Source: Bacteroidales bacterium UBA1204 (GTDB lineage Bacteria > Bacteroidota > Bacteroidia > Bacteroidales > F082). From it: DNA of 7,082 bases. The notes under the pieces are model-generated. The model did not search any database, was not told the origin of the DNA, and saw only the letters and a program-made list of their open reading frames with translations. Each line of letters starts with the position of its first letter. Position 1 is the first letter of the stretch. Positions 1 through 6,288 of this stretch are shown piece after piece. Position numbers and translations under genes: made by a program. The DNA lies in contig DBXU01000096.1 of assembly GCA_002310075.1 (NCBI GenBank), positions 3,980 through 11,061 of the forward strand, in the 5' to 3' direction.

Positions 1-320
1 TTGAGGATGTCGACGATTTCCTGCACGCCTTCTTCTACCACCTGGCGGACGGTCTTGTTGTCGTCGAGCTGTGGCTCCTGGTCGAGCATGCCGACCGAAT
101 AGCCGGGCGAAAACACCACTTCGCCGTTATAGGATTTCTCCTTACCTGCGATGATGCGCAATAGGGTGGATTTGCCTGCGCCGTTGAGGCCTATGATGCC
201 GATTTTGGCACCATAGAAGAAGGAGAGGTAGATATCTTTCAGGATCTGTCTTGATGGTGGGATGATCTTGCTTACACCTACCATTGAGAAGATGATTTTT
301 TTGTCGTCAACTTGTGCCAT
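1..320 (-). CDS. ettA: Energy-dependent translational throttle protein EttA, N-terminal part (3' end outside window)
   Basis: EttA is an ABC-F ATPase that binds the ribosomal E site and tunes entry into the elongation cycle according to the ATP/ADP ratio; it is cytosolic and has no membrane domain. The 106 complete codons seen here begin MAQVDDKKIIF and continue with VGVSKIIPPSRQILKDIYLS, the usual EttA opening. The Walker A motif GLNGAGKST lies at residues 44-52, followed by LLRIIAG, and a Q-loop-type QEPQL lies near residues 81-85. The full protein is normally about 555 residues, so roughly the first fifth is present and the arm, ABC signature and second ATPase domain lie outside. The start at 318-320 is supported by family alignment, by a -7 promoter element 26 bases upstream and by GAGG six bases before the ATG, a Shine-Dalgarno-like sequence that is not usual in this phylum. 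It is co-oriented with the upstream peptidase gene but has its own promoter. Other ABC-F members are possible but fit the N-terminus less well. Confidence 0.93.
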   Translation of the reverse strand, partial: MAQVDDKKIIFSMVGVSKIIPPSRQILKDIYLSFFYGAKIGIIGLNGAGKSTLLRIIAGKEKSYNGEVVFSPGYSVGMLDQEPQLDDNKTVRQVVEEGVQEIVDIL

Positions 321-346
321 AGTATTCCTCTGTTTCAATAAGGGTA

Positions 347-354
347 CAAAGATA
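347..354 (-). promoter_or_regulatory. Bacteroidota -7 promoter element of ettA
   Basis: The minus strand reads TATCTTTG, an exact match to the TAnnTTTG -7 element used by the primary sigma factor of Bacteroidota. It ends 26 bases before the ettA ATG and lies in the 46-base gap after the peptidase stop codon. No good TTTG is seen at the expected -33 position; an ATTG lies closer than expected. The same octamer occurs before two other genes in this window, which supports the call. Confidence 0.65.
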
Positions 355-366
355 CAAAATGAAGAA

Positions 367-1908
367 TCAATGTTTTACTATTTTCTTAACATCTGTCGTA
401 CCGTTATCCATCTGCACTTTTAACAAATAGATTCCTGCGGGCAATGACTCCAGGGAGATTTCAGCGGATGATCCATTATCAATGATATTAGAGGCACTGC
501 ATTGCCCTAAAACGTTGAACAGCTCCACTTGTTTCATGCCTTGGCCATTGATAAAAAGCCTGTCGGTGGCAGGATTTGGATAGAAGGTAAACAACCCTGC
601 ATTTTGATCCTCATCGACGTCGTCAGAGAAGAAATGGACATGGAACGTCAGCTGGGTGCCATTTTCATGGATGTCGGTGATCTCGAAGCTTGTCTCAGGC
701 GTGCCGTCAGTGAGATAGGGATGCGGATTGGTGGACGGTCCGAACGAAGTGCGGCCTTCTGCCTGACAGAAATGCGCGTTGTAAAGTTGGCCATTTTGAA
801 TGTCGCTACTGCTACCAGGTCGGAAAATCCAGTACTGATGCGCTATGTTCTGGTTGTCGAAGAAAGCGTTGGCGAACATTCCGCTGTAATCAAGCGGGAC
901 AGTGTCGTTCCAACGTGCTGCAATAAGTCCGCAACCAGGGACTCCGACATCAAAAAGATCAAGGTATCTGCGATATTCAAAAACGAACCATTGCGTGGAA
1001 TCGATGGCCGACTTGATATAATAGCAGTTTTGCGATTGGCTTGAACCAACGCTGTTGAGGGTGTAGTCGCCATCTTCGGTGATTTGTATCGGGTCATCGC
1101 ACACATGCAGGACTTTACTCTTATAAATCGCCGCAGTGTGATTGGGGTAAGAATTGTCTTCCATCATGTCCCAACTTCCAGCCGGTCGCACATTGGTATA
1201 ATTGACATAATGGTAAAGGTCGGGCAAATCCAGCGAATGTCCCATCTCGTGGCGGAAGACATTCGCTGTGAAATATTGTGGAGAGCCTTCAAATTCAAGG
1301 TTAAACGTGTTGGGAAGGACGCCATTCACTGTCACGGGATGGTCGATAGAGTCGTGTGGGAAATACTCCATGTGGGGCCAGAGGATGGAAGCCCATGCGC
1401 CCGTACCGCCTTTCACGACGAAACTCACATTGTCGATAAAACCGTCGCCGTCGCCGTCAAGCGTCACGTTGTCATCAACGAGGTTGTTTTCATCGACATA
1501 TTGGAAAGCACGTGCCAACAGCTCGGCCTCACGACGGCTGATTCCAATAAATGGATTTTCACCAGTGTATCCTATGGGATTCGAGGGGCTGTACGGCTCG
1601 AAATAGCCACGAGGCATCTCGTCCTGATATGATATTATCTGGTTGTTCTGTATATTGTTGGTGTACACTGTGTTATAGCTGATATGGCCATACGTCAGTG
1701 CATCGTAGAAATTAGCGATGCTGAGGTAGCCAGGGGTCTTGCCGTTGAACATGGAGTCGATTGACGGGAAGTCGTGTGTAATCTCCTCGTCATCGGCAAA
1801 ACGCATGAAAATCACGAGGTTGGTAAGGTCTCTGTCGATAATTTGAGCCTTCATAGTCATTGATGAAAACAACATCAATACTGACATAATTGTAAATAGT
1901 TTCTTCAT
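367..1908 (-). CDS. M6-family (immune inhibitor A-like) metalloprotease with T9SS type A sorting domain
   Basis: Predicted secreted zinc peptidase of 513 residues. Residues 1-21 form a signal peptide (MKK, hydrophobic core, cleavage likely near KAQ). The M6 domain begins almost at once (LVIFMRFAD at 31-39), with little room for a propeptide. A calcium-binding-type loop DGDGDGFID lies at 151-159, as often seen in M6 enzymes. The active site HEMGH is at 220-224 and continues SLDLPDLY; H220 and H224 should bind zinc, E221 is the catalytic base and D230 sits at the third-ligand position. GSWDMM at 244-249 matches the conserved M6 segment after the zinc site. Position 227, normally glycine, is Asp. 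Residues from about 437 to the end (FTFYPNPATDRLFI, then LPAGIYLLKV and a basic tail) are a T9SS type A sorting domain, so the protein should cross the outer membrane and be surface-anchored or released. It is the last of four close minus-strand genes, 46 bases after a glycosyltransferase. Its substrate is unknown. Confidence 0.88.
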   Translation of the reverse strand: MKKLFTIMSVLMLFSSMTMKAQIIDRDLTNLVIFMRFADDEEITHDFPSIDSMFNGKTPGYLSIANFYDALTYGHISYNTVYTNNIQNNQIISYQDEMPRGYFEPYSPSNPIGYTGENPFIGISRREAELLARAFQYVDENNLVDDNVTLDGDGDGFIDNVSFVVKGGTGAWASILWPHMEYFPHDSIDHPVTVNGVLPNTFNLEFEGSPQYFTANVFRHEMGHSLDLPDLYHYVNYTNVRPAGSWDMMEDNSYPNHTAAIYKSKVLHVCDDPIQITEDGDYTLNSVGSSQSQNCYYIKSAIDSTQWFVFEYRRYLDLFDVGVPGCGLIAARWNDTVPLDYSGMFANAFFDNQNIAHQYWIFRPGSSSDIQNGQLYNAHFCQAEGRTSFGPSTNPHPYLTDGTPETSFEITDIHENGTQLTFHVHFFSDDVDEDQNAGLFTFYPNPATDRLFINGQGMKQVELFNVLGQCSASNIIDNGSSAEISLESLPAGIYLLKVQMDNGTTDVKKIVKH

Positions 1909-1932
1909 AAGTGTTGTTTTAAGTGTTGTTTT
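1909..1932 (-). repeat. Perfect tandem 12-bp duplication directly before the peptidase start codon
   Basis: On the minus strand AAAACAACACTT occurs twice in a row, and the second copy abuts the ATG at 1906-1908. The two copies are identical. In Bacteroidota, A-rich sequence just upstream of the start codon replaces the Shine-Dalgarno sequence in ribosome recruitment, so each copy brings one A-rich block and the duplication covers the whole translation initiation region. No TAnnTTTG element is visible between this repeat and the upstream gene, so the peptidase probably relies on transcription from upstream. Confidence 0.85.
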
Positions 1933-1954
1933 AGTTTGCGTTTGTAATATGATT

Positions 1955-3133
1955 CTAAAAGAGACAAATTCTCCGCATTTCTTCTTCCAGCTTTTCCGTC
2001 GCCTTCCCCCAGTCGTAAACGCGGTTGGTGAAATCGAATCCTGCTTGGGCGATGTGGTCGGCCTTTTCCTTGTCGGTCAGTAGAGTGATGATGTGTTGTG
2101 CCAGTGTTTCGGCCTTGTCTCCTACCAAGATCTCTTCATCAGGCTTCGCGCCTAGAGAGGCGTTGGCCAAGGGAGAAGTGATGGCAGGTAGGCGCATCGA
2201 CATGGCCTCCAGCAGTTTGTTTTGCAAGCCTGTTCCTATGCGCATGGGGGCGATGAAGATGCGGCTCTCGGCATAGGCGTCTCGGATGTCGTCGAGCCAA
2301 CCGCTGACGATGATGCGTGATGAAGCGGCTTTCTTTACCTTGGGGTCGGGGGTGGCTCCTGCAATGTAGAGTTTGGTTTCGGGGAGCGTCTTCCAAACGA
2401 TGGGCATGATTTCATTGGCCAGATATTCTACGGCATTCACATTGGGCGGGTAGCTCATGTTGCCGGTGAAGACGAGGTCGTATTTCTTTTCTTTTTCTTG
2501 AGGCTTGAAATAATCGTGGTCCACGCCATTGGGTACGATGAGGATTTCGTCGCGTTTCTCGTGGGGGAACAAAGCTCGGTCAGGTTCGCTGATGATGCTG
2601 CGCACGTCGAAGTCGTTGAAGATGGCGGCTTCGTATCGTTTCAGGCGACGGTACTCCATATCGTAAATAGGTCGCGTGACAGGCGAAGCAATATCGGCGC
2701 GGCGTTTCATACCATAGGAGAAAATGTCCTGGTAGTCAAGGGCTTTTGGGATGCTTTTATGGCGGATGTATTCGGCTACGCGCAACAGCTGTCCGAAGAG
2801 CATGTCGGGTTTGTGCTTGGTGATAAGCATGTCGATTCTCTTGGCTGCCTTTCGGTTGTAGAAATAGCCGCATTGCAAAGGTAGGCCTTTGAAAAAGGCG
2901 CGGACAAGACCCAAAAGAATCTGGGCTTTGTTGATGCTGATGAAGCTAATGGACTGACAATAAGGTTGCAAGGCATGGAAAGCGTCCTGTTCGCTGACTT
3001 TTGTATTGTCGTTCAACGCACAAAGGACAATCTCGTTGTGTTTGGCGAGTTGTTTTATTTGGTTAAAAGCCCTCAGTTTGTCGCCTTTTTCGAGCGGGTA
3101 GGGGATGCGAGGCAGGAGTACGAATATCTTCAT
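1955..3133 (-). CDS. GT4 family glycosyltransferase, TIGR03087-like
   Basis: Predicted cytosolic, retaining, GT-B-fold glycosyltransferase of 392 residues that adds a sugar from a nucleotide donor to a growing surface glycan. The N-terminal acceptor domain starts MKIFVLLPRIPYPLEKGDK and includes LDYQDIFSYGMKRRA (132-146) and YRRLKRYEA (161-169), then ISEPDRALF (181-189). These resemble the sugar transferases of TIGR03087, first noted in exosortase-linked exopolysaccharide loci; no exosortase genes are seen here. The C-terminal donor domain has PNGVD (201-205), FTGNMSYPPN (222-231), GWLDDIRDAY (278-287) and APMRIGTGLQNKLLEAMSM (295-313). The second Glu of the GT4 E-x7-E motif is E309; the first is Thr (T301). 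The start follows a -7 promoter element by 19 bases. Another GT4 gene lies 32 bases upstream and the T9SS peptidase 46 bases downstream. Donor and acceptor sugars cannot be read from sequence. Confidence 0.87.
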   Translation of the reverse strand: MKIFVLLPRIPYPLEKGDKLRAFNQIKQLAKHNEIVLCALNDNTKVSEQDAFHALQPYCQSISFISINKAQILLGLVRAFFKGLPLQCGYFYNRKAAKRIDMLITKHKPDMLFGQLLRVAEYIRHKSIPKALDYQDIFSYGMKRRADIASPVTRPIYDMEYRRLKRYEAAIFNDFDVRSIISEPDRALFPHEKRDEILIVPNGVDHDYFKPQEKEKKYDLVFTGNMSYPPNVNAVEYLANEIMPIVWKTLPETKLYIAGATPDPKVKKAASSRIIVSGWLDDIRDAYAESRIFIAPMRIGTGLQNKLLEAMSMRLPAITSPLANASLGAKPDEEILVGDKAETLAQHIITLLTDKEKADHIAQAGFDFTNRVYDWGKATEKLEEEMRRICLF

Positions 3134-3152
3134 CTCAAAACCAATTGGGGAA

Positions 3153-3160
3153 CAAAGATA
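3153..3160 (-). promoter_or_regulatory. Internal -7 promoter element before the second glycosyltransferase
   Basis: The minus strand reads TATCTTTG, matching the Bacteroidota TAnnTTTG element, in the 32-base gap between the two glycosyltransferase genes. It ends 19 bases before the ATG at 3131-3133, leaving a leader of only about 12-15 bases. No clear TTTG is seen at -33. It would let the second glycosyltransferase and the peptidase be expressed apart from the permease and first glycosyltransferase. A perfect 8-bp palindrome, CCAATTGG (3141-3148), lies around the likely transcription start. Confidence 0.5.
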
Positions 3161-3165
3161 GTAAA

Positions 3166-4383
3166 CTATAGGAAACTAATCCTACTTCCAGGTTTAATTT
3201 GCTCATAAAACATCAGCAGCCTTGCGATAATCTTACGGTTATCGTAGGTGTCTTCAACAAGTTTCCGCGCGGCTTCACCGATTTTGACCGCAATCTGTGG
3301 GTTTTCGTTGAGGCTCCGGACGGCTTCCACCATCTTGGCCTTGTTTTCTGCAATGATGATGTTGACTTCTTCGTCATACAAGATGCCTTCGGCACCGACA
3401 CGGGTGGTGATGACGGTCTTGCCCATGGCCATCGACTCGATGATCTTGATGCGGAGGCCGCTGCCTGAGAGCAGGGGCACGATGGCCACATCGTGGTTGG
3501 CGACGAATTCCTTGGCGTCGGGAACCTCGCCGATGACATCGATATGGGGGTTTTTCATGGCAGTGAGCCATTCAGGCATGTTGCGGCCGGCAAGGTGATA
3601 GACGAAGTCGGGCACCTTTTCTATGGTTTTGGGAAGCACCTCGTCGATGAACCATCGGATGCCTTCCTCGTTGGGCATCCAGTTCATGGAGCCTATGTGG
3701 TAGAACTTTGGTTTGCCTTCAATATCGTAATTCGGCGTAAACTCTTCGGGATAGACGCCATACGGAATGTCGATGATGGGCTTGGAACAATACTTTCTGA
3801 AGAAAGCGGCGTCCTTTCGTGTGATGGCGGCGATGCCGTCGACGGTTTCAAGGGCGTTCAACTCATATTCTTTCAAGGTACGGGCCAAGTGGTTGATATA
3901 CCAACGTTTGGCGAAGAAACGGGTCTCTTTGGCGATACGTTCCCAAATTTTATGTTCCACATTATGGGCACGTAAGACAATCATGGCCTTGGAGTGGGCG
4001 CGGATGCAATCTACATAGGGAGTCATGTACAGCATCTCAAGCTGTACCACGTCGAATTGCTCTTTTTTGAGTAGCTCTTCAAGTCGATTGCTGAAGTCCT
4101 TTGATATGAAACGCTCCACATGGTATGACTTTTTCGTGAACAGGTTGAAGAACGCTTTCAGCGGCCTCACACTAAGGTCGACTGGGATGAGCTCGATGCC
4201 CGTCTTGCGCTTGTAGTCATCAGGGATGTCGGCCTCAGTGACTTTAAACTTGGGGTCGTTGATGGCTAGCACCTTGATTTGATGGCCTGCTTCGAGCAGC
4301 CCGGTGATGATGCTGTTCATGGCCATGGGTCCTCCTTCGGAGGCGGGATATGGAGGTTTGTTGCAAAGGAGTAATATTCTCAT
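3166..4383 (-). CDS. GT4 family glycosyltransferase
   Basis: Predicted cytosolic GT-B-fold glycosyltransferase of 405 residues, family GT4. The N-terminal domain begins MRILLLCNKPPYPASEGGP, where the glycine-rich loop contacts substrate, and includes FDVVQLEMLYM (110-120) and RAHNVEHKIWERIA (138-151), the latter typical of this GT4 subgroup. The donor-binding half has IPYGVYPEEF (206-215), IGSMNWMPNEEG (230-241), GEVPDAKEF (285-293) and VPLLSGSGLRIKIIESMAMG (302-321). E316 is the second Glu of the E-x7-E motif, while the first is Ser (S308), as often in GT4 members with a GSGxRxKxxE signature. The gene starts 12 bases after the permease stop codon, so co-transcription with it is likely. The two glycosyltransferases of the window share the fold and motif order but are clearly different in sequence, so they probably perform successive steps rather than being a recent duplication. 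The product is probably a lipopolysaccharide or exopolysaccharide sugar chain; the exact linkage is unknown. Confidence 0.87.
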   Translation of the reverse strand: MRILLLCNKPPYPASEGGPMAMNSIITGLLEAGHQIKVLAINDPKFKVTEADIPDDYKRKTGIELIPVDLSVRPLKAFFNLFTKKSYHVERFISKDFSNRLEELLKKEQFDVVQLEMLYMTPYVDCIRAHSKAMIVLRAHNVEHKIWERIAKETRFFAKRWYINHLARTLKEYELNALETVDGIAAITRKDAAFFRKYCSKPIIDIPYGVYPEEFTPNYDIEGKPKFYHIGSMNWMPNEEGIRWFIDEVLPKTIEKVPDFVYHLAGRNMPEWLTAMKNPHIDVIGEVPDAKEFVANHDVAIVPLLSGSGLRIKIIESMAMGKTVITTRVGAEGILYDEEVNIIIAENKAKMVEAVRSLNENPQIAVKIGEAARKLVEDTYDNRKIIARLLMFYEQIKPGSRISFL

Positions 4384-4395
4384 GATACGAAGATG

Positions 4396-5883
4396 TTAGT
4401 TGTTTGGTTCGTGCTTTTCGGCAATCTCGGGTTCCTTGGGTTTGAAAAGCCTTTGGAAGGTTTTTTTCCAGCTGTCGCCGTCAAGCAGGCTGGAATCGCT
4501 GGTGGCCTTGAAGGTGAGGAAAAGGCCGATGGGCAACAACACCAACGACGAGCCCCAAACGCCCAAGAACATGCTGAAGTTGCTGTAGACGGCCATGCGC
4601 TCGCCCACAGTGGAAAGAATGTAATAAACCACAAAGAAAAGCACTGAGATGACCACGGGTAATCCCAGTCCGCCTTTGCGGATGATGCTACCCAAAGGTG
4701 CTCCTATGAAAAAGAAGATAAGGCAGGCGATGCTGAGCGTGAATTTCTTATGCCATTCTTTTTTGTGCTTCTTGATGTTCTCGATTTGTGATTGCTGGTC
4801 GATTTTGTTGAAGGCGGCGTTGTCTTTGGCATTTTGGGCACTGGCAATGGCCATGTCCCTGATGGCCTGCCGTTGTTCGCCGCTATAGTTGTCGAGTAAT
4901 GGCCATGTGAGCGTGCGGGGGTGGGCAACGATGCTGTCGGCATTAGCTTGTTGCAGTTTTATGTCAGGGTTGCCGGAGCTTAGGCTGCTGTAGTTGGACC
5001 AACGGTGGGAGAAACTCTTTGCATAGGATGTCTGTCTTGTTTCATACCGTCGTTGCAAGGAGTCGAGCGAACGGGAAAGCTGCCGTATGTTCATCATCTG
5101 TTGGTATGACTTGTACATCTCCTCGTTGGAGCGGGTCATGTCGAAGTCTTTCAGACTGAACTTGATCTGTTCCTGCTTGAATGACATCCTTTCGAAAGGG
5201 CGCGTTTTCTTGTAGTCTTCAACATTTGTGATGTCGGTGTAGTTGTAACCATTGTACAGGGTGAAGAGGATGTTACGCTGGTTCGGGCTGAGTGCCATCA
5301 TGCCTGAGTCGGCCGACATGATTTTCGTGTTGCCCATGCGGTCGGAATGGTCGTAGATCTTCACGCCATAGATGTGACTGCCGTCTTCGCCTTTTTTGTC
5401 CACATAGATGACATAATCGGAAAGGTCGCGGTAAAACACGCCTTCCTTGATGTTGAAAGCGAGTTTCTTGCGCTGCACGTCAAACAAAAGGGTCTTGCCT
5501 TTCAGGTTGGCGACCGGAATCACGCTATTGGAAAAGATGAAGGCCAGACCGCTGAGCAACAATGAGAAGAACATCAAGGGGCGCATGACCTTCCACATGG
5601 AGATGCCGGAAGCTTTCATGGCTACCAGTTCGTAATGCTCGCCGAAGTTGCCAAAACACATCAGGGATGCCAACAGCAAGGCCAAAGGCAAGGCCATAGG
5701 GACAAAAGTGATGGACATGTAGAAGAACAATTCCCCTAAGACCTTCAATTCTAATCCTTTACCGACAAGGTCGTCGACATACAGCCATAGAAATTGCATG
5801 AGCAGGATGAAGATCACGATAAAGAACGTGAACAAGAAAGTGCCCAGAAAGGATTTGACGATATAGCGGTAAAGTTTCTTCAC
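4396..5883 (-). CDS. LptF/LptG family lipopolysaccharide export permease
   Basis: Inner-membrane permease of the LptB2FG ABC transporter, which pulls lipopolysaccharide out of the inner membrane and hands it to LptC and LptA for transport to the outer membrane. The 495 residues show MKKLYRYIVKSFLGTF at the start, three N-terminal membrane helices (about 12-35, 53-75 and 101-122), a periplasmic beta-rich region from about 125, and three C-terminal helices (about 381-401, 408-427 and 436-458). The cytosolic segment ELVAMKASGIS (85-95), between helices 2 and 3, is the family's coupling-helix motif for LptB. Proteobacterial LptF and LptG have about 360 residues; the extra length is mainly a charged, helical, probably coiled-coil stretch at about 245-378 inside the periplasmic part. 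LptF and LptG cannot be told apart here and the partner subunit is not in the window. The gene has its own promoter, diverges from the PAS gene and leads the glycosyltransferase series. Confidence 0.9.
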   Translation of the reverse strand: MKKLYRYIVKSFLGTFLFTFFIVIFILLMQFLWLYVDDLVGKGLELKVLGELFFYMSITFVPMALPLALLLASLMCFGNFGEHYELVAMKASGISMWKVMRPLMFFSLLLSGLAFIFSNSVIPVANLKGKTLLFDVQRKKLAFNIKEGVFYRDLSDYVIYVDKKGEDGSHIYGVKIYDHSDRMGNTKIMSADSGMMALSPNQRNILFTLYNGYNYTDITNVEDYKKTRPFERMSFKQEQIKFSLKDFDMTRSNEEMYKSYQQMMNIRQLSRSLDSLQRRYETRQTSYAKSFSHRWSNYSSLSSGNPDIKLQQANADSIVAHPRTLTWPLLDNYSGEQRQAIRDMAIASAQNAKDNAAFNKIDQQSQIENIKKHKKEWHKKFTLSIACLIFFFIGAPLGSIIRKGGLGLPVVISVLFFVVYYILSTVGERMAVYSNFSMFLGVWGSSLVLLPIGLFLTFKATSDSSLLDGDSWKKTFQRLFKPKEPEIAEKHEPNN

Positions 5884-5899
5884 AATTGTAATAACGCTG

Positions 5900-5907
5900 C
5901 AAATTTA
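5900..5907 (-). promoter_or_regulatory. -7 promoter element of the permease-glycosyltransferase series
   Basis: The minus strand reads TAAATTTG, fitting TAnnTTTG, and ends 16 bases before the permease ATG at 5881-5883. A TTTG occurs further upstream (complement of 5937-5940), but the 29-base spacing is longer than normal for a -33 element. It lies back to back with the plus-strand promoter at 5917-5924. Confidence 0.55.
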
Positions 5908-5916
5908 GAAAAATTC

Positions 5917-5924
5917 TATCTTTG
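5917..5924 (+). promoter_or_regulatory. -7 promoter element of the PAS-domain gene
   Basis: The plus strand reads TATCTTTG, an exact TAnnTTTG match ending 26 bases before the ATG at 5951. Only nine bases separate it from the opposing permease -7 element, so two polymerases could not open both at once. No clear -33 TTTG is present at normal spacing. Confidence 0.6.
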
Positions 5925-5950
5925 CAGAAAAAATCACAAAGAAGTTAGTC

Positions 5951-6286
5951 ATGGAAAACAAGGATTTTTTCAAAGGGGTCAATCTGGCCATCACGGTGAG
6001 CGCCAAGGATGGCGAGATTCTTTATCAAAACGACAGTTCCATCGAGGTGAACGGCGATGCTCGAGGCCGCGACTTGATGAAATGCCATAACGAACGTTCG
6101 CAGCAGATCATCCGACATCTTTTGGACGATGCCGCCACCAATGTCTACACGATTTCGAAGAAGGGTAAGAAGAAATTGATCTATCAGACACCTTGGTATG
6201 AGGATGATGCCAAGCAGGTGGTTGGAGGGCTTGTCGAGTTTTCCATCATCCTGCCCGAGGAGATGCCGCATTATGACCGCGGATAA
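5951..6286 (+). CDS. Small single-domain PAS protein
   Basis: A cytosolic protein of 111 residues that is little more than one PAS domain, with no signal peptide, membrane segment or output domain. The order fits the PAS fold: NLAITVSAKDGEILYQNDSS (11-30) gives the first two strands, GRDLMKCHNERS (39-50) the helical connector, NVYTISKKGKKKLIYQTPWY (64-83) the middle strands, and VVGGLVEFSIILPEEMPHY (90-108) the last strand. It resembles the PAS subgroup (PF13596-like) with a conserved CH in the connector, here C45-H46. Such domains sense a small ligand, redox state or a partner protein, but neither ligand nor partner can be inferred here. The ATG at 5951 follows a -7 element by 26 bases and the gene ends nine bases before the stem of an intrinsic terminator, so it is probably a one-gene transcript. 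It diverges from the LPS export permease. Confidence 0.75.
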   Translation: MENKDFFKGVNLAITVSAKDGEILYQNDSSIEVNGDARGRDLMKCHNERSQQIIRHLLDDAATNVYTISKKGKKKLIYQTPWYEDDAKQVVGGLVEFSIILPEEMPHYDRG

Positions 6287-6288
6287 AG

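Larger units (their letters stand above)
5897..5927. promoter_or_regulatory. 31-bp dyad spanning two divergent promoters
   Basis: The stretch is symmetric about position 5912. CTGCAAA (5897-5903) mirrors TTTGCAG (5921-5927), and TAGAA (5906-5910) mirrors TTCTA (5914-5918). Twelve of the 14 possible pairs match around a central AAA. Both -7 elements lie inside it. It is upstream of both expected transcription starts, so it would act as DNA (for example a dimer-binding operator) rather than as an RNA hairpin. Part of the symmetry follows from two -7 elements facing away from each other, but the outer GC bases and inner AGAA/TTCT do not. Confidence 0.45.

Noticed and set aside
370..392. Possible terminator at the 3' end of the peptidase gene (ATGTT pairing with AACAT)
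   Set aside because: The stem has five AT-rich pairs with a 13-base loop inside the coding sequence and no clean U-tract, so it is too weak to call.
1440..1460. Short repeat-like stretch of cgtcgccgtcgccgtc inside the peptidase gene
   Set aside because: It encodes the Asp-Gly repeat of the calcium-binding-type loop (DGDGDG), so the repetition is explained by the protein.
529..1632. Long plus-strand open frames (529-1044 and 1084-1632) opposite the peptidase gene
   Set aside because: They run antisense to a gene with clear signal peptide, catalytic and sorting-domain motifs; their translations are rich in Arg, Val and His with no recognisable domain and there is no promoter element in front.
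3493..3975. Plus-strand open frame of 160 codons opposite the first glycosyltransferase
   Set aside because: Antisense shadow of a well-supported GT4 gene; translation shows no domain, and similar shadow frames occur opposite every minus-strand gene here.
1955..4383. Two adjacent glycosyltransferase genes as a recent tandem duplication
   Set aside because: The proteins share only the family fold and motif order; their N-terminal domains and most motif sequences differ (IGSMNWMPNEEG versus FTGNMSYPPN), so duplication, if any, is ancient.
4380..4634. Minus-strand open frame overlapping the 3' end of the permease gene
   Set aside because: Out-of-frame shadow of the C-terminal helices of the permease; composition is low-complexity Ser/Pro/Ala/Trp with no family resemblance.
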